From the NCBI RefSeq assembly GCF_000739775.1, contig NZ_BBJH01000026.1:62001-126000 (forward strand): a stretch of 64,000 nucleotides of DNA, written 5' to 3'. This DNA is from Paraburkholderia heleia NBRC 101817. GTDB lineage: Bacteria > Pseudomonadota > Gammaproteobacteria > Burkholderiales > Burkholderiaceae. This document shows positions 8,481-16,912 of the stretch, piece by piece; the first letter of the stretch is position 1, and each line of letters opens with the position of its first letter. A program made the position numbers and the translations under genes. Under the pieces are notes generated by a model, which was given only the letters and a program-made list of their open reading frames with translations, did not search any database and had not been told where the DNA came from.

Positions 8481-9455
8481 TCAGGAGTGGCTAGCAATAT
8501 ACGCCTTGGCGTTGTCTGCAAAAATGCCCTGGGTCGGCAACGTGACCTTCTTCGGGATCTTTTCGCCGTGGAGCAGCTTGAGCGCCTGGCGTATGCCTTC
8601 GGCGCCGGGCGTGGGGTACATGAATGTGCCGGCAAGCAGGCCTTGCGAGACCCAGGTCGCGCCCTCCTGCGGCAAGCCGTCGATGCCCACGAACTTGATG
8701 CTCTTGTCGCGCCCCGCGTCCTTGGCTGCAAGATAGGCGCCATAGGCCATGGGATCGTTGTGCCCGTAGACGACATCGATTTTCGGATTCACGCGCAACA
8801 CCGTCTTCATATACTCGTATGCCTTGTCCTGCTTCCAGTCGCAGTCCACGCGCTCGCCCACGAGTTTGATGCCCGGCTCCTTGCCGATCACGCTCGCCGC
8901 GCCATCGTGGCGGTCGTGCGCCGGCTGCGCGCCGAAGCCGCCCCAAACCTCGACGAGATTGCCCTGTGCATGACCCGGGCCGCCCATCAGCTTGACCATG
9001 AATGTGCCCGCTTCGCGGCCGATCTGCACGTTGTCGCCGCCAATGAACTGCGTATAGGACTCGCCGTTCACCTCGCGGTCGAGCACGAACACGGGAATGC
9101 CCGCCTTATAGGCTTTTTCCACAACGCCGGTCAGCCCCGCCGACTCCTTGGGCGAAATGAAAATCGCATCCATCTTCTGGGCAATGAAATTCTCCATGTC
9201 GGCATTCTGCTTGTCCGTGCGGTCGCCGGCGTCGGCAATGATCAGATCGACCTCGGGATGCTTCGCGGCCTCGGCTTTCATGTCCTTGTTGAACTGCACG
9301 CGCCAGGGCTCGACCGTGGTCACCTGCGAGAAGCCGAAGCGGTATTTCTTTTGCTGCCCGAACGCGGGTGCGCTCAGCGTCCCGAGAAGACCCGCTGCAC
9401 CGGCAAGCGGCACGGCGACCAGACCCGCAATCAGAATGCGTCGTTGACTGTCCAT
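8481..9455 (-). CDS. Sugar ABC transporter periplasmic binding protein (ribose/galactofuranose type)
   Basis: A 324-residue binding protein with a signal peptide (QRRILIAGLVAVPLAGAAG, cleavage near AFG-QQ). The mature start KKYRFGFSQVTTVEPWRVQF and the motifs DAIFISPKE and IPVFVLDREVNGE are typical of the YtfQ/RbsB group. The start at 9455 is chosen because GGAGACAGGG precedes it and no good site supports the longer frame. It binds the sugar for the permease and ATPase encoded downstream. The paired FGFSQ and DRE motifs lean to the YtfQ side, but the ligand is not proven. Confidence 0.9.
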   Translation of the reverse strand: MDSQRRILIAGLVAVPLAGAAGLLGTLSAPAFGQQKKYRFGFSQVTTVEPWRVQFNKDMKAEAAKHPEVDLIIADAGDRTDKQNADMENFIAQKMDAIFISPKESAGLTGVVEKAYKAGIPVFVLDREVNGESYTQFIGGDNVQIGREAGTFMVKLMGGPGHAQGNLVEVWGGFGAQPAHDRHDGAASVIGKEPGIKLVGERVDCDWKQDKAYEYMKTVLRVNPKIDVVYGHNDPMAYGAYLAAKDAGRDKSIKFVGIDGLPQEGATWVSQGLLAGTFMYPTPGAEGIRQALKLLHGEKIPKKVTLPTQGIFADNAKAYIASHS

Positions 9456-9527
9456 TGCCCTGTCTCCTTTGTTGTCTGAACCGGGCGGCACGTGCGGCCT
9501 GCCTCGGGTACCGCAAAAAATAGAACG

Positions 9528-10595
9528 TTATAGCGGCGGCGCGGCGGCAGCGCGTGCCGCTTCGCCCCATTCGTCATCCCGCACCGGGCCTGTGCTGTCG
9601 CGCACGCGCAAGTCGGCACGCATGCGCAGGTGCACGATCTCCGGGTTCTCGCCCAGCAACTGCTTGTGCAGGAGATGCCAGATGCCGCGGGCAATCGCCT
9701 CGGCGGGCTGTCGAATCGAACTGATGCCGGGACGCAGCACCGACATCCACGGTGCGTCGTCGAAGGAAAGCAGCGACATGTCGTCCGGCAGTTGCAGGCC
9801 CGCGTCGCGGATTGCCCGCAGCGCGCCGAGCGTCGCGACATTCGCGCCGGTGAAGAGCGCCGTGGGGCGCTCGCGCGCGGCGAGCACGCCGAGCGTCGTC
9901 GCGTGGCTTTCGGTCTCGCTCATGCCGCACACCACGACGTTGGCGTGCGGCGCCAGTCCGGCGCGCTGCATCGCATCCCGGTAGCCCTGGGCACGCTCGC
10001 GGCTGTTCACGAGATCGAGCGCGTTGACGATGAACGTGATACGGCGGTGGCCGAGGGCGATCAGATGCGCGGTGCCGTCCAGCGCCGCGCGATGACTGTC
10101 GGTCGTGACCGTGTTGGCGGGAAAACTGTTGTCGACGCGATCGGCCATCACAAGCGGCACGTCGCACTCGCGCAGTTCGCTGATCGCGTGTTCGTAGCCG
10201 TGGCATGGAATGATGATCATGCCCGCCACCTGGCGCGAGAGGACGAAGCGGATGCGCTCCGCTTCGCGCTCCGGGTCTTCCTGGGCATGCGCAAGGATGA
10301 GCCGGTAACCCGATTCGAGTGCGTGGTCTTCGAGTGCGCAGACCAGTTCGATGAAGAACGAATTGGTCAGGTCCGGCACGACAAAGCCAATCGACGTGGA
10401 GCGGCAACTGCGCAATTCGGCGGCCAGACTGTTGCGCCGGTAGCCGAGCTTGCGGGCCGCTTCCCAGACTTGCCGCCGGCGCGCTTCGCTCACATTTGCG
10501 GCACCCGCGAGCACCTTCGACGCGGTGCCCAGCGAGACACCCGCCGCATTCGCGACGTCCTTCAGCGTACTGGCACTTTTCTTGCGGTCGTCCAT
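9528..10595 (-). CDS. LacI-family transcriptional regulator
   Basis: A 355-residue LacI/GalR regulator. The DNA-binding helices are at about residues 10-30 (LKDVANAAGVSLGTASKVLA), followed by the hinge region and a ligand-binding core (GFVVPDLTNSFF, AGMIIIPCHG). It is the first gene of the second sugar operon, 72 bases ahead of the binding protein, so it probably controls its own operon. A perfect palindrome TGAAACGTTTCA lies 49 bases upstream of its start. The C-terminal tail is Ala-rich. Confidence 0.92.
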   Translation of the reverse strand: MDDRKKSASTLKDVANAAGVSLGTASKVLAGAANVSEARRRQVWEAARKLGYRRNSLAAELRSCRSTSIGFVVPDLTNSFFIELVCALEDHALESGYRLILAHAQEDPEREAERIRFVLSRQVAGMIIIPCHGYEHAISELRECDVPLVMADRVDNSFPANTVTTDSHRAALDGTAHLIALGHRRITFIVNALDLVNSRERAQGYRDAMQRAGLAPHANVVVCGMSETESHATTLGVLAARERPTALFTGANVATLGALRAIRDAGLQLPDDMSLLSFDDAPWMSVLRPGISSIRQPAEAIARGIWHLLHKQLLGENPEIVHLRMRADLRVRDSTGPVRDDEWGEAARAAAAPPL

Positions 10596-10643
10596 GCTGG
10601 TCTGTCCGCCCGAGGTGATGTGCTTGCGGTTATATGCCCGGAC

Positions 10644-10655
10644 TGAAACGTTTCA
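10644..10655. promoter_or_regulatory. LacI-family operator for second sugar operon
   Basis: TGAAACGTTTCA is a perfect 12-base palindrome with a central CG, placed in the promoter region of the LacI regulator that heads the operon. It differs at the centre from the site used by the other LacI gene (AGCGCT), consistent with two distinct regulators. Confidence 0.7.
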
Positions 10656-10721
10656 TAGAGTAGGAAAAGGATTTTCAGGCTTCAAGGGAGGGTTTTTCCG
10701 GGTCGGGAGAAAGCGCAGGAA

Positions 10722-10958
10722 CTAGCGGTAATTCACAAAGTTGATGATGTCGTTGAGAAACCACGGAAGAATCAGCTGCGTGTCGGGATCGCTAACGCCC
10801 ACGGTGAGTCTAGGCGGCTTCGAGGTGGCCGAACCGGGCTTCGCGCCATCGGGTGTGTGCAGCATGTAGGTGCTGGTGTCGGCAGCGGGCGGCGGCGGCG
10901 GTGAAGCACAAGCGGCAACGAGTAAAGCAAGGAACGCTGCGCAGCACAAACGCTTCAT
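10722..10958 (-). CDS. Small putative lipoprotein, unknown function
   Basis: A 78-residue product. The start at 10958 has GGAG upstream and gives a lipoprotein signal MKRLCCAAFLALLVAACAS with a lipobox VAAC near residue 17. A run of Pro follows (SPPPPPAAD), then a short mature part ending ILPWFLNDIINFVNYR. It is anchored in the envelope by prediction. I do not recognise the family. It stands alone between the LacI operon and an EF-hand-like gene. Confidence 0.7.
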   Translation of the reverse strand: MKRLCCAAFLALLVAACASPPPPPAADTSTYMLHTPDGAKPGSATSKPPRLTVGVSDPDTQLILPWFLNDIINFVNYR

Positions 10959-11182
10959 GATCGGCAATCTCCAGCCACGTGGTCTCGATAAGCCCAAGCG
11001 TACCATTGGCCCCGCCGTTGCTGTGAAACGGCGTGCATGCACCGGAAATGCCGAATTAAATCGCTGCGGTCGCTTTCGCGCTTATTCAGCGAAAGAGCGA
11101 AGCATCGTGTGGATCGAAAGGCCGCGTTGCGCGCCACGAATACGTGCAACGCGGCCCACTGCAGCGCGACAGACTTGCGGCC

Positions 11183-11581
11183 TCATTGACCCTGTTTCTG
11201 CAGATATTGTCGCACGTCGCTCATCGACACCCTGCCTGTATGCGCCGTGTCGATCTGATCGAAATGCTGCGCGATATACCCCAGCCCGCTGCTTTGCGCC
11301 TGGGCTTTCGTGATCGAAGCGCCGTTGCTCAATGTGGAATTCGCGCCCAGGCGAGCCTCCACTCGCTGCTGCGCCTGCTGCTGCAACTGTGTACCGGTGG
11401 AAGGCGTGAGCGGTGCTGGCCGGCTCGACGGAAAAAATGGGCCATCCACACCGTGGCCGCCCTTCGGAAGCTGAACGGGCGCCACCGCTTGCGTTGCCGC
11501 CTGGGCATGGCCAGCCGCGACCGCAGCGACCGCGCCCAACATGAGCGGAGCAACGCACCACAGATTTTTGAACGTAGACAT
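11183..11581 (-). CDS. Exported protein with a degenerate EF-hand
   Basis: A 132-residue protein with an N-terminal signal peptide (cleavage near GHAQA). A low-complexity Gln/Pro-rich middle is followed by a C-terminal helix-loop-helix, YIAQHFDQIDTAHTGRVSMSDVRQYLQ. The loop DTAHTGRVSMSD keeps Asp at position 1, Gly at 6, Val at 8 and an acidic residue at 12, but lacks the Asp at positions 3 and 5, so calcium binding would be weak. Such secreted EF-hand-like proteins are common in Burkholderia relatives. Function is unknown. No partner gene is obvious. Confidence 0.75.
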   Translation of the reverse strand: MSTFKNLWCVAPLMLGAVAAVAAGHAQAATQAVAPVQLPKGGHGVDGPFFPSSRPAPLTPSTGTQLQQQAQQRVEARLGANSTLSNGASITKAQAQSSGLGYIAQHFDQIDTAHTGRVSMSDVRQYLQKQGQ

Positions 11582-11664
11582 GATCGCTCGCTTTCAATGA
11601 GTGAGGAGCGGGCCTCCACCGACTATCGATCAACGACGTTCGACGAGAGCCCCTGCCTGTGACG

Positions 11665-13488
11665 TTATTGGGCCGCTGCTGCGACTGCCGTGGAAGTCGG
11701 CGTACCCGCGGGATTCTCGTCGGGCCACGGCTGCGGAAGCGTCCAGAGCGAAAGCGCCAGTGGTATGGGCTGACCACCATAGTAGCTCACGAGATCAGCC
11801 TTCATTTTCGGACGCGCCACGTCGTCCAGATAAATCATGTGTCCGCCCTGGAAGAAGTTGACCTGCAGGTTCGGGCTCAAGCCAGCCACCGTTTGCAGAC
11901 GCGCAAGCTGCTTCTCCGTATTGAAGAACGGCGTAGCGAGATCGTGATAGCCGTTCTCCGCGAGCACCTTCAGCTGCGGATTGAGCTGAATCGCGCCGAG
12001 CAGGTCGGGCAGCGTATCGGGCAGCGGCTGGCCGTCGTGCGAGAAGTCCCAGACCTCGATGATGTTGTCGTTCAGTGGCATGTACGTCGCATTCGGCGCC
12101 GTGTAGCCGAGATAATCCGGCATTTGCGTGGCGAGTGCGGTCGTGAACGGCTGCGCGATGAGAATGTCCGATGGGTCGCCGTCGCTCTGCAAACGCGGAT
12201 CCGAATTCGGCAACGATACGCGCCCGTCGTAACGACCGATCGTCGTGCCCGGGATCAGTTCGTTATTGAACGGATTCACGTTGAAGTAGCCATTGAGCGC
12301 CTGCAACGTGAGGCTCGAAGGCCAGCGCCACGACTCCAGCGTTTTCTCGGGTGGAAAGACCGGCTTGCCCAGCGCATCGGGAATGCCGAGTTGACTCAGC
12401 ACCCACGACTGCGCGTATTTGCGCAAATGCTGATACTGGCCCGTGGCGAAGATCTCCGACTGCAACGCGAAGAGACCTTGATCGATCAATGGCGGCGAAA
12501 CCAGATTGAAGTAGGCGGCCACCTCGGCGTAGCCTGGATAATAGCCCGCGAGTGTATCGGTATCGAGCAACAGGCCCGCTGTCGAATCCGTGATGGCCGT
12601 CGCCTCGATCGCATCGGCAAAGTAGTTCAGGATGGACGACTGAAGCACGATGCCGGTCAATTGCACGCCCGCTGCCTCGAGCGCGAGCGCAAGCATGTCG
12701 GTGCGCGGCGTGCCATACGACTCGCCGTAGAGATAAATCGGCGAACTGCTGCGGTTGTTCACGGCCAGGTAACGCTTGATGAAATCGCGCATCACGTTCA
12801 CGTCGGGATCACAGCCCCAGAACTTCTGGTTCGTGTTCGGCAAAATGGCCTCCGAAAGCCCCGTGCCCGGCGGGTCGATGAACACCATGTCTGTCGTATC
12901 GATCAGGCTCTCGGCATTGTTCACGAGCGGAAAGTTCGGCCAGTTGGTGAGCAGCGGATCGGGCGTGGCGACACGCGTCGGCGCAAACGAGCCAAGACGC
13001 AACCAGATCGACGACGAACCCGGTCCGCCGTTATAGATGAACGTCACTGGCCGCGGCGAGCCGTTCGTGCCCGGCGCGGTATAGGCAACGTACGACATCG
13101 TCGCCTCCGGATTGCCGTTTGCGTCCGATGCGGTCAGGTGTCCGGTTGTCGTCGTGTAGTTGATCGTCGTCTTGCCTGAGGTCCATCGGTAATGCATGAT
13201 CGCGGCTTTCTCGGCAACCTGCGACGCCGCAAGACCATCGCTGGCGTTCGCCGAATAGGCGATCGGGTCCGTATAGGGCTGGTTGGCGTTTGGCGAGTTC
13301 GGCGTTTGCGCGGCGGCTTTCGCGCTCGCCGAAACCTGGTTCAGCGCGCTCGCGCCAGACGAGGACGGGCTACTGTCGCCACCGCCGCAACCCGCAAGCA
13401 GCACCACGCCGATAGCGATCGCGCCTGCATGGCACAGTTGGCTGCGGCTGCAGCTCAAGCCCATGCTGGATTGACTGTCCGGATGCAT
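11665..13488 (-). CDS. S10-family serine carboxypeptidase-like lipoprotein
   Basis: A 607-residue serine peptidase. The N-terminus is a lipoprotein signal with lipobox VVLLAGC, then a Ser/Gly/Ala linker. The oxyanion motif FIYNGGPGSSSIWLRLG and the catalytic Ser motif GESYG (Ser near residue 257) are clear. The Asp lies in LAENGYHDLATPF and the His in FFQGGHMIYLDD near the C-terminus, completing the triad. It should act in the periplasm or on the cell surface, releasing C-terminal residues from peptides. Substrate is unknown. It is transcribed alone, away from the AT-richer gap on its 5' side. Confidence 0.92.
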   Translation of the reverse strand: MHPDSQSSMGLSCSRSQLCHAGAIAIGVVLLAGCGGGDSSPSSSGASALNQVSASAKAAAQTPNSPNANQPYTDPIAYSANASDGLAASQVAEKAAIMHYRWTSGKTTINYTTTTGHLTASDANGNPEATMSYVAYTAPGTNGSPRPVTFIYNGGPGSSSIWLRLGSFAPTRVATPDPLLTNWPNFPLVNNAESLIDTTDMVFIDPPGTGLSEAILPNTNQKFWGCDPDVNVMRDFIKRYLAVNNRSSSPIYLYGESYGTPRTDMLALALEAAGVQLTGIVLQSSILNYFADAIEATAITDSTAGLLLDTDTLAGYYPGYAEVAAYFNLVSPPLIDQGLFALQSEIFATGQYQHLRKYAQSWVLSQLGIPDALGKPVFPPEKTLESWRWPSSLTLQALNGYFNVNPFNNELIPGTTIGRYDGRVSLPNSDPRLQSDGDPSDILIAQPFTTALATQMPDYLGYTAPNATYMPLNDNIIEVWDFSHDGQPLPDTLPDLLGAIQLNPQLKVLAENGYHDLATPFFNTEKQLARLQTVAGLSPNLQVNFFQGGHMIYLDDVARPKMKADLVSYYGGQPIPLALSLWTLPQPWPDENPAGTPTSTAVAAAAQ

Positions 13489-14326
13489 TGTTATACCCCT
13501 TCGAATGACGACATCACACTACGCGGGGACCGCATTCACCGGCATTAACGCCTTGAACAAGACGCCGGAATTCAAATGAAATTACCAGCAAAAAACGGCT
13601 GACATTTAACTTTCCATTCCTGACAAAAACGATTCATATCGAACGGAAATTTTTTATTATGGTTACCTAAATAATCCATGTCGCATCGAGCAAAACCGTT
13701 GAGTTTTACCGACGTGATTCCGTTGGAAATATTTGGTAATGAAAGGATGGCAGAGGAAAAATAGGAGGCGACGCAGTACTTTGTCAAGGGATAGTTTCGG
13801 AGCCTATGCACGCTGATTCGTTGCGCGCGCAGCAATTGCGTCGAGGGTGAAACGGTCGTATGCATGCGGGCCGGCGATGCGAGATCTCGTTGCGGCGCGA
13901 CCGCGAGCTTCTGGTGAATGCAAGCTCGACCATGCCCCACGGATTGTCTGGATGATTGCAATCCGTGGCTCGCGTGCATCCGCCAACGCGCCCAATTAGG
14001 GCCACACTTCTCGCCAGATGCGGAACGGCGAAGAAGGACACCATCTCATTTAGCTATTCTGATAAATAAAAAAAGCCCCGCACGGTAATAAATTCCGCAA
14101 AGTGCTTTTTACCGGAACGCAGCCATCGCGCATATGTGCGCTGGACAACAACCGAGATTGACGCGCTGTGCGAAATCAACCATATTTTGACCAGACGGCT
14201 GTGCTCGGTCCGGCCCCGTCGCTTTCCTGCGCATGCAGATCGTGAGTTCCGCGAGGCCTTGCCCCTCGCTTCAACGACGATTCTGAGCATGCCGAAATGG
14301 CATTGCCATAACGGTAGGACGACATC
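13489..14326. other. AT-richer intergenic region without a supported gene
   Basis: This 838-base gap is visibly AT-richer than its surroundings, especially 13570-13800 and 14040-14110 (long A and T runs). Short open frames on both strands have no recognisable product, unusual composition and no good ribosome binding sites. It may be a long regulatory region for the divergent genes, a decayed gene or a small transferred segment. I see no tRNA-like or insertion-sequence end. Confidence 0.5.
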
Positions 14327-15517
14327 ATGTCCGCTCAGATTGGTCGCGACCAGAATTTTCCCGCAGCGTGCAAGCGTTGCGGCGGGCTACTGTACGAGAA
14401 CTTCGACTTCTGCCCTTACTGCGGCACTGATTGTCCACTCGGCAAGGTCGCGCCGGGTACTCATCCGAAAGCCACGGTGACGCCCCTCGGCGCCACGGCG
14501 GCGACGCCGCCCGCCCCCATGGCCGCGAAGCTCGCGCAAGCGGGCCTACCCGCGACCGACGGCCCGTCACTGGACACCGGCGGTCAGCACGCCGCGCAGC
14601 ACACCCTGGCGCTTGCACACGGGGTGCGGATTGCGCAGATGGGGCAATGGCTCTTTCCCAGAGGCCTGTTCGTATTCGCGCTCATTCTTGCGTTCGCGTA
14701 CGGCACGTATCTGCTGCTCGGCGCGAACCGGCCGCGCGAGGGCACAGCCGGCGAAGCGACCCTGCACTCTTCGGGCGGTTCGGTTTCGACCAATGCGCCC
14801 ACGCAGCAGGCGGATGAGACGTCCGCTGCCGATGGCAAGCAGATGAGCGAGCAGCCGCAATCGCCCTCGCGCAATGCGCACCCGGCGCCGCAATTCGCGG
14901 ACGTGGCCGAGGGCCTGCGTGTCGCGCGGACCAGCCTCGCGGAGAATAACCTGTTCGACGCGAAGGCCGCGGCCAATGCCGTGCTCGCGCGCGACCCGGT
15001 CAACGAGGAGGCGCGCGCGCTACAAGGCGATATTGCGGCGCGCGAGCAGCGGCGCGATAGCGCGTTGCAAAACGCAGACCGCTGCGTCGCGCAGCGTGCC
15101 TGGGCCTGCGTGCAGCAACAGGCTTCGGAAGCGCTCGCGATCGACTCGGGCAGTCAAGCCGCGCAATCGTTGATGGAGCGCGCCATCGTATCGACGGCCT
15201 GGAAGCCGCTAAGCCCAGCCAATGGCGCCCCGTCAACGAACGCGGCAGCGGCATTGCCGCGCGGCGCGAACACCGTGCGGCTGCCTTCATCGCAGGACTG
15301 GAATACGGGCGCAGCGCCGCCCCCCCTGCCGGGCGCGATGAACACGGCGAACACCGCAAACACCGCGAACGCGACGAATGTCACGAACGCAGCGAACGCA
15401 GCAAACGTCGCGCCGGCATCCAGTCCCGCCGGCGGCGACAACGGCGTCGACGCACAGGAGCGCGCGATCGTGCAAAACGGCTGGAAGCGCGCCGCGCCGC
15501 CGGGCGCCACGCATTGA
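14327..15517 (+). CDS. Zinc-ribbon membrane protein with periplasmic helical domain
   Basis: A 396-residue protein. An N-terminal zinc ribbon has two CxxC knuckles (Cys15, 18, 29, 32; CKRCGG and CPYCGTD). One membrane segment lies at about residues 108-131 (LFVFALILAFAYGTYLLLG). Beyond it a TPR-like helical stretch (LRVARTSLAENNLFDAKAAANAVLARDPVNEEARAL) resembles proteins that organise envelope machines. A short Asn/Thr/Ala repeat (NTANTANTANATNVTNAANA) lies near residues 339-365. It is 60 bases upstream of a TAXI binding protein and probably co-transcribed with it. Function is unknown. Confidence 0.8.
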   Translation: MSAQIGRDQNFPAACKRCGGLLYENFDFCPYCGTDCPLGKVAPGTHPKATVTPLGATAATPPAPMAAKLAQAGLPATDGPSLDTGGQHAAQHTLALAHGVRIAQMGQWLFPRGLFVFALILAFAYGTYLLLGANRPREGTAGEATLHSSGGSVSTNAPTQQADETSAADGKQMSEQPQSPSRNAHPAPQFADVAEGLRVARTSLAENNLFDAKAAANAVLARDPVNEEARALQGDIAAREQRRDSALQNADRCVAQRAWACVQQQASEALAIDSGSQAAQSLMERAIVSTAWKPLSPANGAPSTNAAAALPRGANTVRLPSSQDWNTGAAPPPLPGAMNTANTANTANATNVTNAANAANVAPASSPAGGDNGVDAQERAIVQNGWKRAAPPGATH

Positions 15518-15577
15518 ACAGGATTCGAGAACATATCGAAGTCTGCCGTACATCGCAAACAAGGCGGGAGAGAGACC

Positions 15578-16678
15578 ATGCTGAAAAAGACTCTGGCAGG
15601 AGTGGCGGCGCTGATCGCCCTGCTTTTTTCCACGGCCGCGCTCGCCGCCGCAGCAGACGCGAACTACAAGATCGTGACCGGCCCGGAGCGCGGCACGTAC
15701 ATTCAGATCGGCCAGGATCTGGCGAAATGGGTGGCGCCGCCGGCGGGCATCGACCTCGAAGTGATCCCGTCGAAGGGCTCGGCGGAAAACGTGCAGCGCA
15801 TGCGCTTCGAGCCCGGCGTGAAGCTCGCGCTCGTACAGTCCGACGTCTACCAGGCCTACGTCGATATGGCCAATGCCGGCAACGAAGAGGCGGGCACACT
15901 GATACGGCCGCTGCGGCTCATCATGCCGCTCTATGACGAAGAGATTTACTTCGTCGTACGTAGCGACTCGCCGATGAAGACGATCAACGAGATCAAGGAC
16001 AAGGTGATCAGCGTCGGCCTGATCGGCAGCGGCACCGCGCAGTCGGCAACGACGCTGTACCGACTCATGTTCGGCCAGCCGATTCCCGAGCAGAATGCGC
16101 AGCACTTGAGCAACGAAGACGCGCTGGCTGCGCTCATCGTCAAGAAGATCGATGTGGCGATCATCGTCGCCGGACAGCCCGCCAAGCTCTTTACCGACAT
16201 GAACCCCGAACTGCTGCAGCAGATCCGCTTCCTGCGCGTCGATCCGAACGCGCCAGAAACGGCGCGCGCGAAGCAAACCTACTATCCCGCGACGATCCAT
16301 GTGTCGAGCTACCCGAACTGGCTAAAGGAAGACGTGCCGACGTGGACGGTCAAGGCCTTTCTCGTCACCTACGACTACAACCTGCGCGATACGGTCGGCA
16401 ACCTGAAGCGCTTTGCCGATTCGCTTTGCGAGAACTTCACCAACCTGCAGGAGCACGGCCATCCGAAGTGGAAGCAGGTAAAGCTCGACCTGCCGGGCCT
16501 CGGCAAAGGCTGGCAATACTATCCGCCCGTAGAGCGGCGTCTGAAGGCGTGTTTCGCGCATCGGGCCGCCATGCAGGCCGCCACGGGTTCGACCGCGGCG
16601 CAAGGTGCCGCCGCCGCGCAGCGGGCCGATGGGCGGCCATGCACGGATCAGGAGCGTCTGCTCCTGCTCTGCAAATAA
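15578..16678 (+). CDS. TAXI-family TRAP solute-binding protein (orphan)
   Basis: A 366-residue periplasmic protein with a signal peptide (MLKKTLAGVAALIALLFSTA, cleavage near ALAAA). The start YKIVTGPERGTYIQIGQDLAKW and IPSKGSAENVQRM ... LALVQSDVYQAY are typical of the TAXI (TRAP-associated extracytoplasmic immunogenic) family. GGGAG precedes the ATG. No TRAP permease gene is nearby; instead it follows the zinc-ribbon membrane protein, so it may act as a sensor or scaffold rather than a transporter part. The C-terminus ends in an Ala-rich stretch and CTDQERLLLLCK. Confidence 0.88.
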   Translation: MLKKTLAGVAALIALLFSTAALAAAADANYKIVTGPERGTYIQIGQDLAKWVAPPAGIDLEVIPSKGSAENVQRMRFEPGVKLALVQSDVYQAYVDMANAGNEEAGTLIRPLRLIMPLYDEEIYFVVRSDSPMKTINEIKDKVISVGLIGSGTAQSATTLYRLMFGQPIPEQNAQHLSNEDALAALIVKKIDVAIIVAGQPAKLFTDMNPELLQQIRFLRVDPNAPETARAKQTYYPATIHVSSYPNWLKEDVPTWTVKAFLVTYDYNLRDTVGNLKRFADSLCENFTNLQEHGHPKWKQVKLDLPGLGKGWQYYPPVERRLKACFAHRAAMQAATGSTAAQGAAAAQRADGRPCTDQERLLLLCK

Positions 16679-16912
16679 CCCCGCAGGGAATCCGCCAGGC
16701 GAACGCGATCCCCGCCGCGCGTGTACAACAGGCGAGTTCGCCCTTCCAGCGCCAGCACGGCATGGAAGGCGATCTCCTTATGCCCGCATGCATTCTCTCC
16801 TGGTATCTGCTTTCGGGATGTCCTAATGTCCATGGGTGCCGCGATGCCGGCACGTCGAAACGGTCTTCCCGATGCAGTGCGTCCTACCCTAACAACAAAC
16901 AAGGAGACACCC

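Noticed and set aside
13572..13979. Minus-strand open frame of 135 codons in the AT-richer gap
   Set aside because: Composition is not coding-like, no ribosome binding site, no recognisable family; kept as intergenic.
15343..15420. Short-repeat array in DNA as a possible CRISPR or VNTR
   Set aside because: It is a coding Asn/Thr/Ala repeat within the zinc-ribbon protein, without spacers.
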